A DNA stretch of 47,923 bases from Streptomyces roseus (GCF_001044425.1 NZ_LFML01000062.1:1-47923); one strand, 5' to 3'. Positions 35,025-43,797 are shown, numbered from the stretch's first letter. Made by a program: numbers and translations. Notes: generated from the letters alone by a model not told the origin.

Positions 35025-35549
35025 TCAGTCGCCCGTCGCGCCGTCGACCTGCTCGCGCAGCAGGTCCGCGTGCCCGTTGTGGCGCGCGTACTCCTCGATC
35101 ATGTGGGTGTAGACCCAGCGCAGGCTGAACGACTCGCCCCGGTGGTGGCTCCGGGCGTCCGACACCAGGTCCAGTGACCGGCCCGCCGCTGCCTGCCGCG
35201 CCAGCTCGACCTCGGTCTGCCAGGTCCGCTCGGCCTCGGCCCACGTGTCGCCGGGGCCGAAGTGGAAGTCCCCGTCCGGGTCCTCCTGCGTGCAGTACAG
35301 CTCGGGGAGGTCCTCGCCCAGCATGATCTCCCGGAACCAGTACCGCTCCACTTCCGCCATGTGCCGTACGAGGCCCAGCAGGCTCAGCTCGGACGGGGCG
35401 AGCGGGGCGCGGCGCAGTTCCTCGTCGCCGAGGCCCTCGCACTTCCAGAGAAGGGTGGCGCGGTGGTAGTCGAGCCAGCCGTCGAGCATCTCCCGCTCGT
35501 TCGCGGTGGTGGAGGGTTCGGTGCGGTGGGATCCGGTGGTGGTGGTCAT
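35025..35549 (-). CDS. DinB-fold protein, DUF664 / mycothiol-transferase-like
   Basis: A 174-residue four-helix-bundle protein of the DinB superfamily (unrelated to DNA polymerase IV). LLGLVRHMAEVERYWF and MIEEYARHNGHADLLREQVDG carry the histidines that bind a metal ion in this fold. DUF664 members include mycothiol- or bacillithiol-dependent transferases, which suits a mycothiol-making actinomycete. The substrate is unknown. ATG 35549 is chosen because the fold begins soon after; a farther ATG at 35582 is possible. It is divergent from the Gfo/Idh/MocA gene by 82 bases. Confidence 0.87.
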   Translation of the reverse strand: MTTTTGSHRTEPSTTANEREMLDGWLDYHRATLLWKCEGLGDEELRRAPLAPSELSLLGLVRHMAEVERYWFREIMLGEDLPELYCTQEDPDGDFHFGPGDTWAEAERTWQTEVELARQAAAGRSLDLVSDARSHHRGESFSLRWVYTHMIEEYARHNGHADLLREQVDGATGD

Positions 35550-35631
35550 AGCCCCATCCTCGGCGAACGCGACCCCCGCCACCAGGGATTAAGCTGCGGA
35601 GGTCCCGCAAGGATCAACCAGGAGGTTCCCG

Positions 35632-36543
35632 GTGAAGGTCGGCGTCATCGGACTCGGCGACATCGCCCAGAAGGCGTACCTGCCCGTCCTCACGGCCCGC
35701 CCGGGCGTGGAACTGCACCTGCACACCCGGACCCCGGCCACGCTGGAGCGGATCGGGGAGATCCACCACATCCCGGCCGCCCGCCGCCACATCACCCTCG
35801 ACGGGCTGCTCGCCGAGGGCCTCGACGCGGCATTCGTGCACGCCCCGACGGCCGTTCACCCCGAGATCGTGGCGCGGCTGCTCGACGCGGGCGTGCCGAC
35901 CTACGTGGACAAGCCGCTCGCCTACGACTTCGCGGACTCGCGGCGGCTGGTGGAACTCGCCGAGGAGCGCGCCGTCTCGCTCGCCGTCGGCTTCAACCGC
36001 CGCCACGCGCCCGGCTACGCGCAGTGCGCCGAGCACCCGCGCGAGCTGATCGTCATGCAGAAGCACCGCGTGGGGCTGCCCGAGGACCCGCGCACGTTCG
36101 TCCTCGACGACTTCATCCACGTCGTCGACACCCTGCGCTTCCTGCTCCCCGGCGAGGCCGACCACATCGACGTCCGCGCCCAGGTCCGGGACGGGCTGAT
36201 GCACCAGGTCGTCCTCCAGATGTCGGGCCCGGGCTTCACCGCGCTCGGCATCATGAACCGGCTCTCCGGCTCCACCGAGGAGGTCCTGGAGGTCTCCGGA
36301 CAGGACACCAAGCGACAGGTCGTCAACCTCGCCGAGATCATCGACCACCGCGGCCAGCCGACCGTGCGGCGCCGCGGTGACTGGGTGCCGGTCGCCCGCC
36401 AGCGCGGCATCGAACAGGTGGTGGACGCCTTCCTGGAGTCCGTGGCGGCGGGCAAAACGCTCAGCGCCCGCGACGCACTGCTCACCCACGAGCTGTGCGA
36501 GCGGGTGGTGTCGTCGGCTCTGGAGCAGGAGCGGGCTTCCTGA
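35632..36543 (+). CDS. Gfo/Idh/MocA family oxidoreductase
   Basis: A 303-residue NAD(P)-dependent oxidoreductase. The Rossmann loop is GVIGLGDIAQ (residues 4-13), and the family's EKP motif appears as DKP in TYVDKPLAYD. The C-terminal substrate domain follows from about 120. Members oxidise or reduce sugars, inositols or related compounds; no sugar gene is adjacent, so the substrate is open. The GTG is preceded by AGGAGG. Its last 62 bases overlap the 3' end of the convergent lnt gene, an unusually long tail-to-tail overlap. Confidence 0.87.
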   Translation: MKVGVIGLGDIAQKAYLPVLTARPGVELHLHTRTPATLERIGEIHHIPAARRHITLDGLLAEGLDAAFVHAPTAVHPEIVARLLDAGVPTYVDKPLAYDFADSRRLVELAEERAVSLAVGFNRRHAPGYAQCAEHPRELIVMQKHRVGLPEDPRTFVLDDFIHVVDTLRFLLPGEADHIDVRAQVRDGLMHQVVLQMSGPGFTALGIMNRLSGSTEEVLEVSGQDTKRQVVNLAEIIDHRGQPTVRRRGDWVPVARQRGIEQVVDAFLESVAAGKTLSARDALLTHELCERVVSSALEQERAS

Positions 36544-38086
36544 GCCCGAGCGAGCGGGCCCCCTCGGCCGCGCAGTACGCCGCCAGCAGCGCGAGGCAGG
36601 CCCCCACGGGCCAGTCCCCGAAGCGGACGTAGTACGTCAAGCCGCGGGCGAGCGGGACCTCGTACACCTGCGCCGTGCGGGCGGAGGTGGGCAGTGCCGG
36701 GCCGATCCGCTCGCCGGACGGGCCGTACACCGCGCTGATCCCGGTGAGGGTGGCGTGGACCATCGGGCGGCCGTCCTCCGCGGCGCGCAGGGCGGCGAGC
36801 GAGGCGTGCTGTGCGGGGGCCCAGCTGCGCTGGAAGCTGGAGGTCGCCGACTGGGCGATCAGCAGGGCGGCCCCGTCGCGGGTGAGGCGGCGGCTCATGT
36901 CGGGGAAGGCCGACTCGAAGCAGACCAGCGGGCCGATCCGGACACCGGGCCGCCCCGGCAGGTTCATCAGGACGGGCTCCGCACCGCGCCGGCGGTCCTC
37001 GCCGGCGGCCTTGCCGACCGAGGTGGCCCAGCCGAGCACGGACCGGGCCGGTATGTACTCGCCGAAGGGGACCAGGCGCATCTTGTCGTACCGGTCGCCG
37101 GTCGGTCCGTGCGGGCCGACGAGGACCGAGCTCTTGTAGATGCCTCCCTCGGGCAGGGAGGCGGCCAGGGCGGGCGCGGGAGCCGCCGGCACCGGCCCCG
37201 CCGGCCGCCGGGCGTCGACGTTGACCAGCAGCGGAGCCCCGACCTCGGCGGACAGCGCGGCCAGGCGTCCGGCCAGGTCCGGGCGGGCGGCGAGGTCGCC
37301 TCCGACGCTGCTCTCGCCCCAGACCACCAGGTCCACCCGCTGCCCGGCCAGCGCCCGTGTCAGCCGCTCCCCGGCGGCGAACCGCTGCTCCGTGCTGTCC
37401 GGGCCGTCCGCCACCAGGCCCGGCTGCACGACGGCCACGCGCAGCGCGCCCGATGCCTCGGGGCGCGGCAGCCACAGCCACACCGCCCCCGTCAGCACCA
37501 CGCACCCCGTCACCCCGGCCACCGCCGGCACCCGGGCCCCCGGTACGGCGATCAGCAGCACCAGCCCGCAGTTCACCGCCACCACCAGCAGGCTCACCAA
37601 CCACACCCCGCCCACCGAGGCGAGCCGCAGCGCGGGCGGCACCTGCCACTGACTGGCCCCCAGCAGTCCCCACGGCCCGCCCAGCCCTTGCCAGGACCGG
37701 GCCAGTTCGGACAGCAACCAGCCCGCCGGTACGAGGAGCAGCGCGGCCGTCGCCCGGCCCGGATCGGGGGCCCCGCCGAGGAACTCCCGCACCAGCAGCG
37801 CCCAGGGGATCCAGAGCACCCCCACCAGGGCGGCCAGCGGCAGCAGGAACACGTGCAGGCTGGGCAGCAGCCAGTGGTGGACGGCGACGATGAACCCGGC
37901 GCCGCCGAGCCAGCCCTCCAGGGCCGCCCGCCGGCCGCTCGGAGCCGACCTCAGCAGCAGCATCCAGGGCACGAGGGCGACGTACGCGAACCACCAGAGG
38001 GCGGGGGCGGGGAAGGCGAGGCACGGCAGCGCCCCGGCGGCGACCGCGGCCGCCGCACGCCGGTACCGGATCCGCTTCGCGACCAT
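36482..38086 (-). CDS. lnt: apolipoprotein N-acyltransferase
   Basis: A 534-residue membrane enzyme that adds the third acyl chain to the lipoprotein N-terminal cysteine. Six or more N-terminal membrane helices (about 10-200) precede a nitrilase-like domain with the Glu-Lys-Cys triad E258 (VVWGESS), K335 (KMRLVPFGEY) and C389 (VCFESAFPD), and a final helix near 495-515. Streptomycetes usually have two Lnt proteins, of which this position fits the one recalled at SCO1336. Its 3' end overlaps the convergent oxidoreductase by 62 bases. The lipoproteins encoded at 31.2 and 34.3 kb are possible substrates. Confidence 0.9.
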   Translation of the reverse strand: MVAKRIRYRRAAAAVAAGALPCLAFPAPALWWFAYVALVPWMLLLRSAPSGRRAALEGWLGGAGFIVAVHHWLLPSLHVFLLPLAALVGVLWIPWALLVREFLGGAPDPGRATAALLLVPAGWLLSELARSWQGLGGPWGLLGASQWQVPPALRLASVGGVWLVSLLVVAVNCGLVLLIAVPGARVPAVAGVTGCVVLTGAVWLWLPRPEASGALRVAVVQPGLVADGPDSTEQRFAAGERLTRALAGQRVDLVVWGESSVGGDLAARPDLAGRLAALSAEVGAPLLVNVDARRPAGPVPAAPAPALAASLPEGGIYKSSVLVGPHGPTGDRYDKMRLVPFGEYIPARSVLGWATSVGKAAGEDRRRGAEPVLMNLPGRPGVRIGPLVCFESAFPDMSRRLTRDGAALLIAQSATSSFQRSWAPAQHASLAALRAAEDGRPMVHATLTGISAVYGPSGERIGPALPTSARTAQVYEVPLARGLTYYVRFGDWPVGACLALLAAYCAAEGARSLGLRKPAPAPEPTTPPARTARG

Positions 38087-38153
38087 GGCGCGCCTCCGCT
38101 TCCAGTGTGGGACAGGGCCGGACGGACGGCCGCTCGGACAGGTTCCCCGTGAT

Positions 38154-38624
38154 CTAGGCCGTCATGTGCCGCCACTTCTCCTGGACGGTGACGCGGGTGA
38201 GCAGCCAGCCGCCGTCGGAGGCGCGCGCGAGGCCGAAGACGTAGCGGCCGGCGGCCACGAAGTTCGGCGCGGTCACGGTCCCGTCGTACTCGGGGCCGGC
38301 GAGCCGCATGGGATTGAGGAAGTCCGCCCGCACCTCGGCCCGGTCGCCCGGCCAGCCGCCGCGGTCCTCCAGCCGGATCAGCCGGTTCACGATGAGGTGC
38401 TGGCGCACGGGGAACAGCCGCATCGTCTCCGCGAGCCAGTCCGAGACCTCCGCGGCCGGGCCCTCGATCCCGCCCGCCGCGCTGTAGTCGGCCCGCCCGG
38501 CCGGGGTGAACAGCGCGCGGTACGCCGCCCAGTCGCCGTCGTCCACGGCCACCGCGTACCCCGTGACCACCTCGTCGATCGCCATCCGGTCCATGACCGT
38601 GGCCAGGTCCACACGCTGCGTCAT
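38154..38624 (-). CDS. NTF2-like (SnoaL-like) protein
   Basis: A 156-residue protein with an NTF2-like cone fold: the first helix AIDEVVTGYAVAVDDGDWAA is typical of SnoaL_4-type domains, as are the later strands VRQHLIVNRLIRLE and WLLTRVTVQEKWRHM. Members range from scytalone dehydratase-like enzymes to ligand-binding proteins, and the catalytic residues are not conserved enough to assign a reaction. It is one of several minus-strand genes here (lnt, this gene, the 58-residue protein, uppP), but spacing does not prove an operon. Confidence 0.83.
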   Translation of the reverse strand: MTQRVDLATVMDRMAIDEVVTGYAVAVDDGDWAAYRALFTPAGRADYSAAGGIEGPAAEVSDWLAETMRLFPVRQHLIVNRLIRLEDRGGWPGDRAEVRADFLNPMRLAGPEYDGTVTAPNFVAAGRYVFGLARASDGGWLLTRVTVQEKWRHMTA

Positions 38625-38693
38625 CGGGTCAGTGTGGGGGTGCGGGGCGGCGACGCCAAGGGGCGTGCGCGGCCCGGATCGGCGCCCGGTGGA

Positions 38694-38870
38694 TCAGTGA
38701 CCGGAATGCGCCTCCCGCTGCCGGACCACGACGAGGAACGCGTCGGTGGCCAGGTCCATCACCACCTCCGCCGGCACGCCTTCGAGCATCCGCTGCGCCG
38801 CGTACTCCTCGGCGGGCCAGCTTCCCCTCGGACTTCCGGCCGGAAAGCGCTCCAGCACCACTCGACCCAT
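38694..38870 (-). CDS. 58-residue hypothetical protein
   Basis: A small ORF, MGRVVLERFPAGSPRGSWPA at its start, then EEYAAQRMLEGVPAEVVMDL, ending in a hydrophobic AFLVVV strand and a short polar tail. AGGGGGTG lies five bases before the ATG. Base composition and the non-repetitive residue mix look like real coding sequence, and I have the impression of similar short proteins in other streptomycetes, which is only recollection. No function can be given. Confidence 0.65.
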   Translation of the reverse strand: MGRVVLERFPAGSPRGSWPAEEYAAQRMLEGVPAEVVMDLATDAFLVVVRQREAHSGH

Positions 38871-38891
38871 GGGACACCCCCTGCTGTTTGC

Positions 38892-38911
38892 CTTCAGGTC
38901 TCTTCAGGTCT
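38892..38911. repeat. 10-bp direct repeat
   Basis: Two perfect adjacent copies of CTTCAGGTCT, followed by a third partial copy (CTTCGGG), upstream of the 58-residue gene. Confidence 0.7.
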
Positions 38912-38929
38912 CTTCGGGCACAACGACGC

Positions 38930-38963
38930 GGAGGCCGCCCGGGAACGTTCCCGAGCGGCCTCC
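38930..38963 (-). terminator. uppP terminator
   Basis: Hairpin with a 17-bp arm containing one mismatch (38930-38946 with 38947-38963), 32 bases after the uppP stop on the minus strand. Confidence 0.75.
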
Positions 38964-38994
38964 GGTTCACGCGAAGCGGTGAATGCGGGCGGTG

Positions 38995-39873
38995 TCAGCC
39001 GGCCGACTGGGCGGCGAACGGGCTGAGCGCGCCCACGCCGATCAGCACGAACAGCGCGATGCCAAGAGCGATCCGGTAGATCACGAAGGGCATGAAGCTC
39101 TTGCTGGAGATGAACTTCATGAACCAGGCGATGACGGCGTAGCCCACGAAGAAGGCGATGACCGTGGCGAAGATCGTCGGGCCCCAGGTGATGTGCCCCG
39201 GGCTCTCGACGACGTCCTTGATCTCGAACGCGCCGGAGGCCAGCACCGCCGGAATGGCGAGGAGGAACGAGTAGCGGGCGGCCGCCTCACGGGTGAAGCC
39301 CAGCAGCAGACCGCCGGAGATCGTCGCGCCGGAGCGGGAGACACCCGGGATCAGGGCCATCGCCTGGCAGAGACCGAAGATCAGGCCGTCCTTGACGCCC
39401 AGTTCCCTGAGGGTCTTGCGCTCGCGCACCGCGCGGTGGCGGCCGCCCTCCTCGTCGCGGGCGGCCAGCCGGTCCGCGATGCCGAGGACGACACCCATCA
39501 CGATCAAGGTGGTGGCGGTCAGGCGCAGGTCGCGCGCCGGGCCCGTGATCTGGTCCTTGAACGCGATGCCCAGCACGCCGATCGGGATCGATCCGACGAT
39601 CACCAGCCAGCCCATCTTGGCGTCCTGGTCCGAGCGCAGCGACGCGGTGAACAGCGAGCGGAACCAGGTGGAGATGATCCGCGCGATGTCCTTGCGGAAG
39701 TAGATCAGCACGGCGGCCTCGGTGCCGATCTGCGTGATCGCGGTGAAGGCCGCGCCCGGGTCCTGCCAGCCGGCGAACGCCGCGGTCAGCCGGAGGTGGG
39801 CGCTGGAGGAGATCGGGAGGAACTCCGTAAGCCCCTGGACGAGACCGAGGATTAGGGATTCGAACCAGCTCAT
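38995..39873 (-). CDS. uppP: undecaprenyl-diphosphatase
   Basis: A 292-residue membrane phosphatase that converts undecaprenyl diphosphate to the monophosphate, recycling the lipid carrier for peptidoglycan and other glycans. Both signature motifs are present: GLTEFLPISSSAHL near the N-terminus and IPGVSRSGATISGGLLLG mid-protein. Eight or so hydrophobic helices match the BacA/UppP fold. The length is as expected. A terminator hairpin follows. Overexpression of this family gives bacitracin resistance, which is known biology and not a claim for this copy. Confidence 0.95.
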   Translation of the reverse strand: MSWFESLILGLVQGLTEFLPISSSAHLRLTAAFAGWQDPGAAFTAITQIGTEAAVLIYFRKDIARIISTWFRSLFTASLRSDQDAKMGWLVIVGSIPIGVLGIAFKDQITGPARDLRLTATTLIVMGVVLGIADRLAARDEEGGRHRAVRERKTLRELGVKDGLIFGLCQAMALIPGVSRSGATISGGLLLGFTREAAARYSFLLAIPAVLASGAFEIKDVVESPGHITWGPTIFATVIAFFVGYAVIAWFMKFISSKSFMPFVIYRIALGIALFVLIGVGALSPFAAQSAG

Positions 39874-39921
39874 GTCGGGGTGCGCTCGTCCTTGTGATCG
39901 TCGGGCAGTTCGGGTCCGATG

Positions 39922-40647
39922 CTAGGGCCCGTGGGGAGCGGCGCTGACCACAGGGGGGTGCAAGGGCGCGGGATCGCGCATTTCGCGGGCCGGTGCGGGC
40001 GCCAGCCGGTGCCGCCCCCGCCATCCGACGATCGCGGCCGCCACCGCGGAGACGGCGATGAAGCCGAAGGAGGCGAGGAAGACGGGGGAGTCGGGGGAGG
40101 AGGCGCTCGCGCCCGCGACCACGTACGCGGCGGTGTTGGGGAGTACGCCGATCGCCGTCGCGAGGAGGAAGGGCAGCCAGCGGCAACGGGACACGGCCGC
40201 GAGGTAGTTGGCGGCCGCGAAGGGCAGCCCCGGAAAGATCCGGACCGCCAGCATCGAGCGGAAGCCGTGCCGGGCCAGCTGGTCGTCGGCTGCCTGGAGC
40301 CAGCGGCCGCGCAGCAGCGGCCGCACCGCGTCGCGGCCCATGATCCGGCCCAGCCCGAAGGAGATCGCGGCGCCGACGACCGAGCCGCCGACCGCCGCGG
40401 CCAGGCCGAAGGGGATGCCGAAGACGGCTCCGGCCGCGAGGTTGAGCAGCGGGCGCGGCACCAGGGCCGCCGTGCCCGCCCCGTACGCGGCCGCGAACAG
40501 CAGGACCGCCGCGCCGACCGGCAGCCCCGGGGGCAGGCCCTCCGACAGGATGCGCTGCGGCTCGTACAGCACGACGCACACGCCGGCCGCCAGCAGCAGC
40601 ACGACGAGCAGCGACAGCCGGGTCCACGGCGCGAGGAGGAGGGACAT
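39922..40647 (-). CDS. TVP38/TMEM64 (DedA-like, VTT domain) membrane protein
   Basis: A 241-residue membrane protein of the TVP38/TMEM64 family. The VTT domain covers about 45-175, with LVPRPLLNLAAGAVFG and the motif RIFPGLPFAAANYLAAVS. Related DedA proteins have been linked to undecaprenyl-phosphate flipping and membrane homeostasis, so the uppP neighbour may be meaningful; this is inference. ATG 40647 is chosen because a -10-like TACTCT lies six bases upstream on the minus strand and there is no Shine-Dalgarno, suggesting a leaderless mRNA. Confidence 0.85.
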   Translation of the reverse strand: MSLLLAPWTRLSLLVVLLLAAGVCVVLYEPQRILSEGLPPGLPVGAAVLLFAAAYGAGTAALVPRPLLNLAAGAVFGIPFGLAAAVGGSVVGAAISFGLGRIMGRDAVRPLLRGRWLQAADDQLARHGFRSMLAVRIFPGLPFAAANYLAAVSRCRWLPFLLATAIGVLPNTAAYVVAGASASSPDSPVFLASFGFIAVSAVAAAIVGWRGRHRLAPAPAREMRDPAPLHPPVVSAAPHGP

Positions 40648-40653
40648 CCGGGG

Positions 40654-40689
40654 AGAGTAGCCGACGAACCCGGCGTCGCGCCGTAATCT
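40654..40689. promoter_or_regulatory. back-to-back leaderless promoters
   Basis: Minus-strand TACTCT (40659-40654) and plus-strand TAATCT (40684-40689) each end six or seven bases before a start codon, within a 49-base divergent gap. Neither has a clear -35. Confidence 0.45.
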
Positions 40690-40696
40690 GGGCCTC

Positions 40697-41413
40697 ATGC
40701 GGCCGAACGACCGACGACCCCCGAAGGTCCCGCGCAGCGCCCTCGCGGACACCCTCGTGGAGCGCCTCACCGCCGCGTACGGCGCCGCCGCGGACCCGCA
40801 GCGGGCCGCGGCCATGGCCGCGTACATGAAGGACGTCGCGCCCTTCCTCGGCCTGCGCACCCCGCTGCGGCGCGAGCTGTCGAAGGCCGTGACCGAGGGG
40901 ACCGCCGCACCTGCGGAGGCGGACGTCGCGGCGCTCGTGCTCAGGTGCTGGGAGCTGCCGGAGCGCGAGTACCAGTACTTCGCGGTGGACTACCTGCGGC
41001 GCCATGTCGGGGTCTGCTCCGCGGGGTTCCTGCCGGTGCTGCGCCGACTGATCGTCACGGCCTCGTGGTGGGACACCGTCGACCTCCTCGCTGCGCACGC
41101 GGCCGGTCCGCTGGTGGCCGCCGAACCGCAGCTGTCGGAGGTGATGGACACGTGGATCGGGGACGAGGACGTCTGGCTCGCCCGGACCGCGCTCCTCCAC
41201 CAGCTCCGCTACAAGTCCGCGACGGACACCGGGCGGCTCTTCGCGTACTGCCGCCGCCAGAGCGGCCACCCGGACTTCTTCATCCGCAAGGCCATCGGGT
41301 GGGCCCTGCGCGAGTACGCGAAGACGGACCCGGAGGCGGTCCGCGCGTTCGTCGCGGCGGAACGCGACGCGCTCTCCCCGCTGTCGGTGCGCGAGGCCCT
41401 CAAGAACCTCTGA
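40697..41413 (+). CDS. AlkD-like DNA alkylation repair protein (HEAT-like repeats)
   Basis: A 238-residue all-helical protein of the AlkD family, in which HEAT-like repeats cradle DNA and remove N3- or N7-alkylated purines. Family elements include YMKDVAPFLGLRTPLRRELS at about 43-62, the ASWWDTVDLLA segment and DFFIRKAIGWALREYAKTDP near 190-210. The conserved Trp/Asp positions (WWDTVD, W200) are kept. TAATCT lies seven bases before the ATG, so translation is probably leaderless. It is divergent from the TVP38-like gene. Confidence 0.88.
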   Translation: MRPNDRRPPKVPRSALADTLVERLTAAYGAAADPQRAAAMAAYMKDVAPFLGLRTPLRRELSKAVTEGTAAPAEADVAALVLRCWELPEREYQYFAVDYLRRHVGVCSAGFLPVLRRLIVTASWWDTVDLLAAHAAGPLVAAEPQLSEVMDTWIGDEDVWLARTALLHQLRYKSATDTGRLFAYCRRQSGHPDFFIRKAIGWALREYAKTDPEAVRAFVAAERDALSPLSVREALKNL

Positions 41414-41465
41414 CCCGGGGAAAAACCGTTCGACGCGGGCCCGGCCCCGGGGCAGGATCGGGGGC

Positions 41466-41579
41466 ATGTCCCGGTACGCCTTCCCCGCAGCGCCGTCCGC
41501 AGTCGCGGACGCGCCGAAGGCTGCCGTCCTCCTCTTCGAGGCAACCGCCTTCGCCGCGTTCGACGGCGCACGAGGCTGA
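41466..41579 (+). CDS. possible 37-residue ORF upstream of tuf3
   Basis: A short Ala/Phe-rich [23 protein letters not shown] at its start, preceded by GATCGGGGGC. It ends 92 bases before tuf3. It could be a leader peptide or chance; frame bias is hard to judge at this length. I report it because it lies in the leader of a starvation-controlled type of gene. Confidence 0.3.
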   Translation: MSRYAFPAAPSAVADAPKAAVLLFEATAFAAFDGARG

Positions 41580-41671
41580 CCCTTCCCGGATCGTCCGGCG
41601 GACCCCACAGGGGGAGGGTCGGTTCGCTCCAGGGGTCCCGTCTCCGGTTCGCAAGCATTCGGGAAGACATC

Positions 41672-42853
41672 ATGGCCAAGACGGCCTTCGTGCGCACCAA
41701 GCCGCACCTGAACATCGGCACCATGGGTCACGTCGACCACGGCAAGACCACCCTCACCGCCGCCATCACCAAGGTCCTCGCCGAGCGCGGCGGCGCCTCC
41801 TTCGTGCCGTTCGACCGCATCGACCGGGCCCCCGAGGAGGCCCGTCGCGGCATCACCATCAACCTCACGCACGTCGAGTACGAGACCGACACCCGGCACT
41901 ACGCCCACGTGGACATGCCCGGGCACGCCGACTACGTCAAGAACATGGTCACCGGCGCCGCCCAGCTCGACGGGGCGATCCTCGTCGTCTCCGCGCTCGA
42001 CGGGGTCATGCCGCAGACCGCCGAGCACGTGCTTCTCGCCCGGCAGGTCGGCGTCGACCACATCGTCGTCGCGCTCAACAAGGCCGACGCCGGGGACCCC
42101 GAGCTCACCGACCTCGTCGAGCTGGAGGTCCGCGAGCTGCTCACCGCCAACGGGTACGGCGGCGACAGCGCCCCGGTCGTACGGGTCTCCGGACTCGGTG
42201 CGCTGGAGGGCGACCCTCGCTGGACCGGCGCGATCGAGGCGCTGCTGGACGCCGTGGACACGTACGTGCCCATGCCGGTGCGCTACACGGACGCGCCGTT
42301 CCTGCTGCCGGTCGAGAACGTGCTGACCATCACCGGGCGCGGGACGGTGGTCACCGGCGCGGTCGAGCGCGGCAGCGTCCGCACCGGCGACCGGGTCGCC
42401 GTCCTCGGCGGCGACGGCGAGCCCGCGCTGACCGTGGTGACCGGCCTGGAGACCTTCGGCAAGCCGATGGAGTCCGCCGAGGCCGGGGACAACGTCGCGC
42501 TGCTGCTGCGCGGGGTGCCGCGCGAGGGCGTGCGCCGCGGGCAGGTCGTCGCCGCGCCCGGCAGCGTCGTGCCCCGGCGCCGCTTCACGGCGCGGGTGTA
42601 CGTGCTGTCCGCGCGGGAGGGCGGTCGCACGACCCCGGTGGCGACCGGGTACCGGCCGCAGTTCTACATCCGCACCGCGGACGTGGTCGGGGACGTGGAC
42701 CTGGGGACGGCGGGGGTGGCCCGGCCGGGGGAGACGGTCGAGATGACCGTCGAGCTCGGGCGGGACGTACCGCTGGAGGCGGGGCTCGGCTTCGCGATCC
42801 GCGAGGGCGGTCGGACCGTCGGCGCGGGGACGGTTTCGGCCGTCCTCGACTGA
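41672..42853 (+). CDS. tuf3: paralogous elongation factor Tu (Tuf3 type)
   Basis: A 393-residue EF-Tu with intact GTPase motifs: GHVDHGKT (19-26), RGITI, DMPGH (usually DCPGH), NKAD. The usual SAL motif reads SGL. Several normally invariant positions differ from housekeeping EF-Tu, and the C-terminus ends [10 protein letters not shown] instead of the usual basic end. These match the divergent streptomycete Tuf3, which in S. coelicolor is a minor, stress-associated EF-Tu. It stands alone, not in the str operon with rps12, rps7 and fus. The leader of about 260 bases has no clear terminator; a small hairpin 42866-42879 follows the stop. Confidence 0.92.
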   Translation: MAKTAFVRTKPHLNIGTMGHVDHGKTTLTAAITKVLAERGGASFVPFDRIDRAPEEARRGITINLTHVEYETDTRHYAHVDMPGHADYVKNMVTGAAQLDGAILVVSALDGVMPQTAEHVLLARQVGVDHIVVALNKADAGDPELTDLVELEVRELLTANGYGGDSAPVVRVSGLGALEGDPRWTGAIEALLDAVDTYVPMPVRYTDAPFLLPVENVLTITGRGTVVTGAVERGSVRTGDRVAVLGGDGEPALTVVTGLETFGKPMESAEAGDNVALLLRGVPREGVRRGQVVAAPGSVVPRRRFTARVYVLSAREGGRTTPVATGYRPQFYIRTADVVGDVDLGTAGVARPGETVEMTVELGRDVPLEAGLGFAIREGGRTVGAGTVSAVLD

Positions 42854-42951
42854 CGTACGTCCCGCGGGCGCAGGCGCCCCCGCCGTGGTGGCGGCGGTCC
42901 GGTTGCGTCAGACTGCCGTCACCACGGGCGTACGAAGAGGGGCGGGCCGGT

Positions 42952-43797
42952 ATGGGCGGCGACACGGCACTGGTGCTCGGCGGCGGGGGACTCACCGGCG
43001 TCGGCTGGGAGGCGGGCGTGCTGTACGGCCTCGCTCGGGCGGGCGTGGACCTGACCGCCGCCGACCTCGTCGTCGGCACCTCCGCCGGCTCGGTGGTGGG
43101 AGCCCAGCTCACCTCCGGGCTGCTCAGCCCGCGGGAACTGTACGAGCGTCAGCTCGGCGATCCCGCGGGCGAGGTCGCCGCCCGGCTCGGTACGGGGCTC
43201 ATCGCCCGGTACGCCGTCGCGATGGTGCGTTCGCGGGATCCGGAGGCCTACCGCAGGCGGGTCGGCGCCCTCGCGCTGGCCGCCGACACCGGCGAGGAGG
43301 CCGAGCGGCGCAAGGTGCTGGAGGCCCGGCTCGTCTCGCACGCGTGGCCCGAGCGCAGGCTCGTCGTCACCGCCGTCGACGCGCTCACCGGCGAGCTCGC
43401 CGCCTTCGACCGGCAGAGCGGGGCCGGGCTGGTCGAGGCGGTCTCGGCGAGCTGCGCGGTGCCGGGGGTGTGGCCGCCGGTCACGGTCGGCGGTCGGCGG
43501 TTCATCGACGGCGGGATCCGGTCCGCGACCAACGCGGACCTGGCCTCCGGCTGCTCGCGGGTGGTGATCCTCGCGCCGATGGCGCTCGGCTCCGGACTCG
43601 TCCCCTCGCCTGCCGCCCAGGCGGCCCGGCTGCGGGAGGCGGGGGCGCGGGTGCTGCTGATCACCCCGTCCGCGCAGGCCCGCAAGGCCTTCGGGCGCAA
43701 CGTCCTGGACCCGGCGCGGCGGGACCCGGCGGCCCGGGCCGGGCTCGCGCAGGCAGCCTCGCACGCGGCCGAGGCGGCCGCGGTCTGGGCGGGCTGA
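42952..43797 (+). CDS. patatin-like phospholipase family protein
   Basis: A 281-residue patatin-fold lipid hydrolase candidate. The oxyanion loop is GGGGLTG (10-16), the nucleophile S44 lies in G42-T-S-A-G46 and the catalytic aspartate D186 in DGG, so the Ser-Asp dyad is complete. Members release fatty acids from phospholipids or thioesters. There is no signal peptide, which suggests a cytoplasmic role. GAAGAGGGG precedes the ATG. It follows tuf3 after 98 bases and is followed by a methyltransferase-like gene on the same strand. Confidence 0.88.
   Translation: MGGDTALVLGGGGLTGVGWEAGVLYGLARAGVDLTAADLVVGTSAGSVVGAQLTSGLLSPRELYERQLGDPAGEVAARLGTGLIARYAVAMVRSRDPEAYRRRVGALALAADTGEEAERRKVLEARLVSHAWPERRLVVTAVDALTGELAAFDRQSGAGLVEAVSASCAVPGVWPPVTVGGRRFIDGGIRSATNADLASGCSRVVILAPMALGSGLVPSPAAQAARLREAGARVLLITPSAQARKAFGRNVLDPARRDPAARAGLAQAASHAAEAAAVWAG

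Noticed and set aside
39287..42061. Open frame of 924 codons on the minus strand
   Set aside because: It lies antisense to uppP, the AlkD-like gene and tuf3. Its residue pattern is Arg/Gly/Pro/Asp-rich repeats typical of GC-rich antisense frames, with no family motif.
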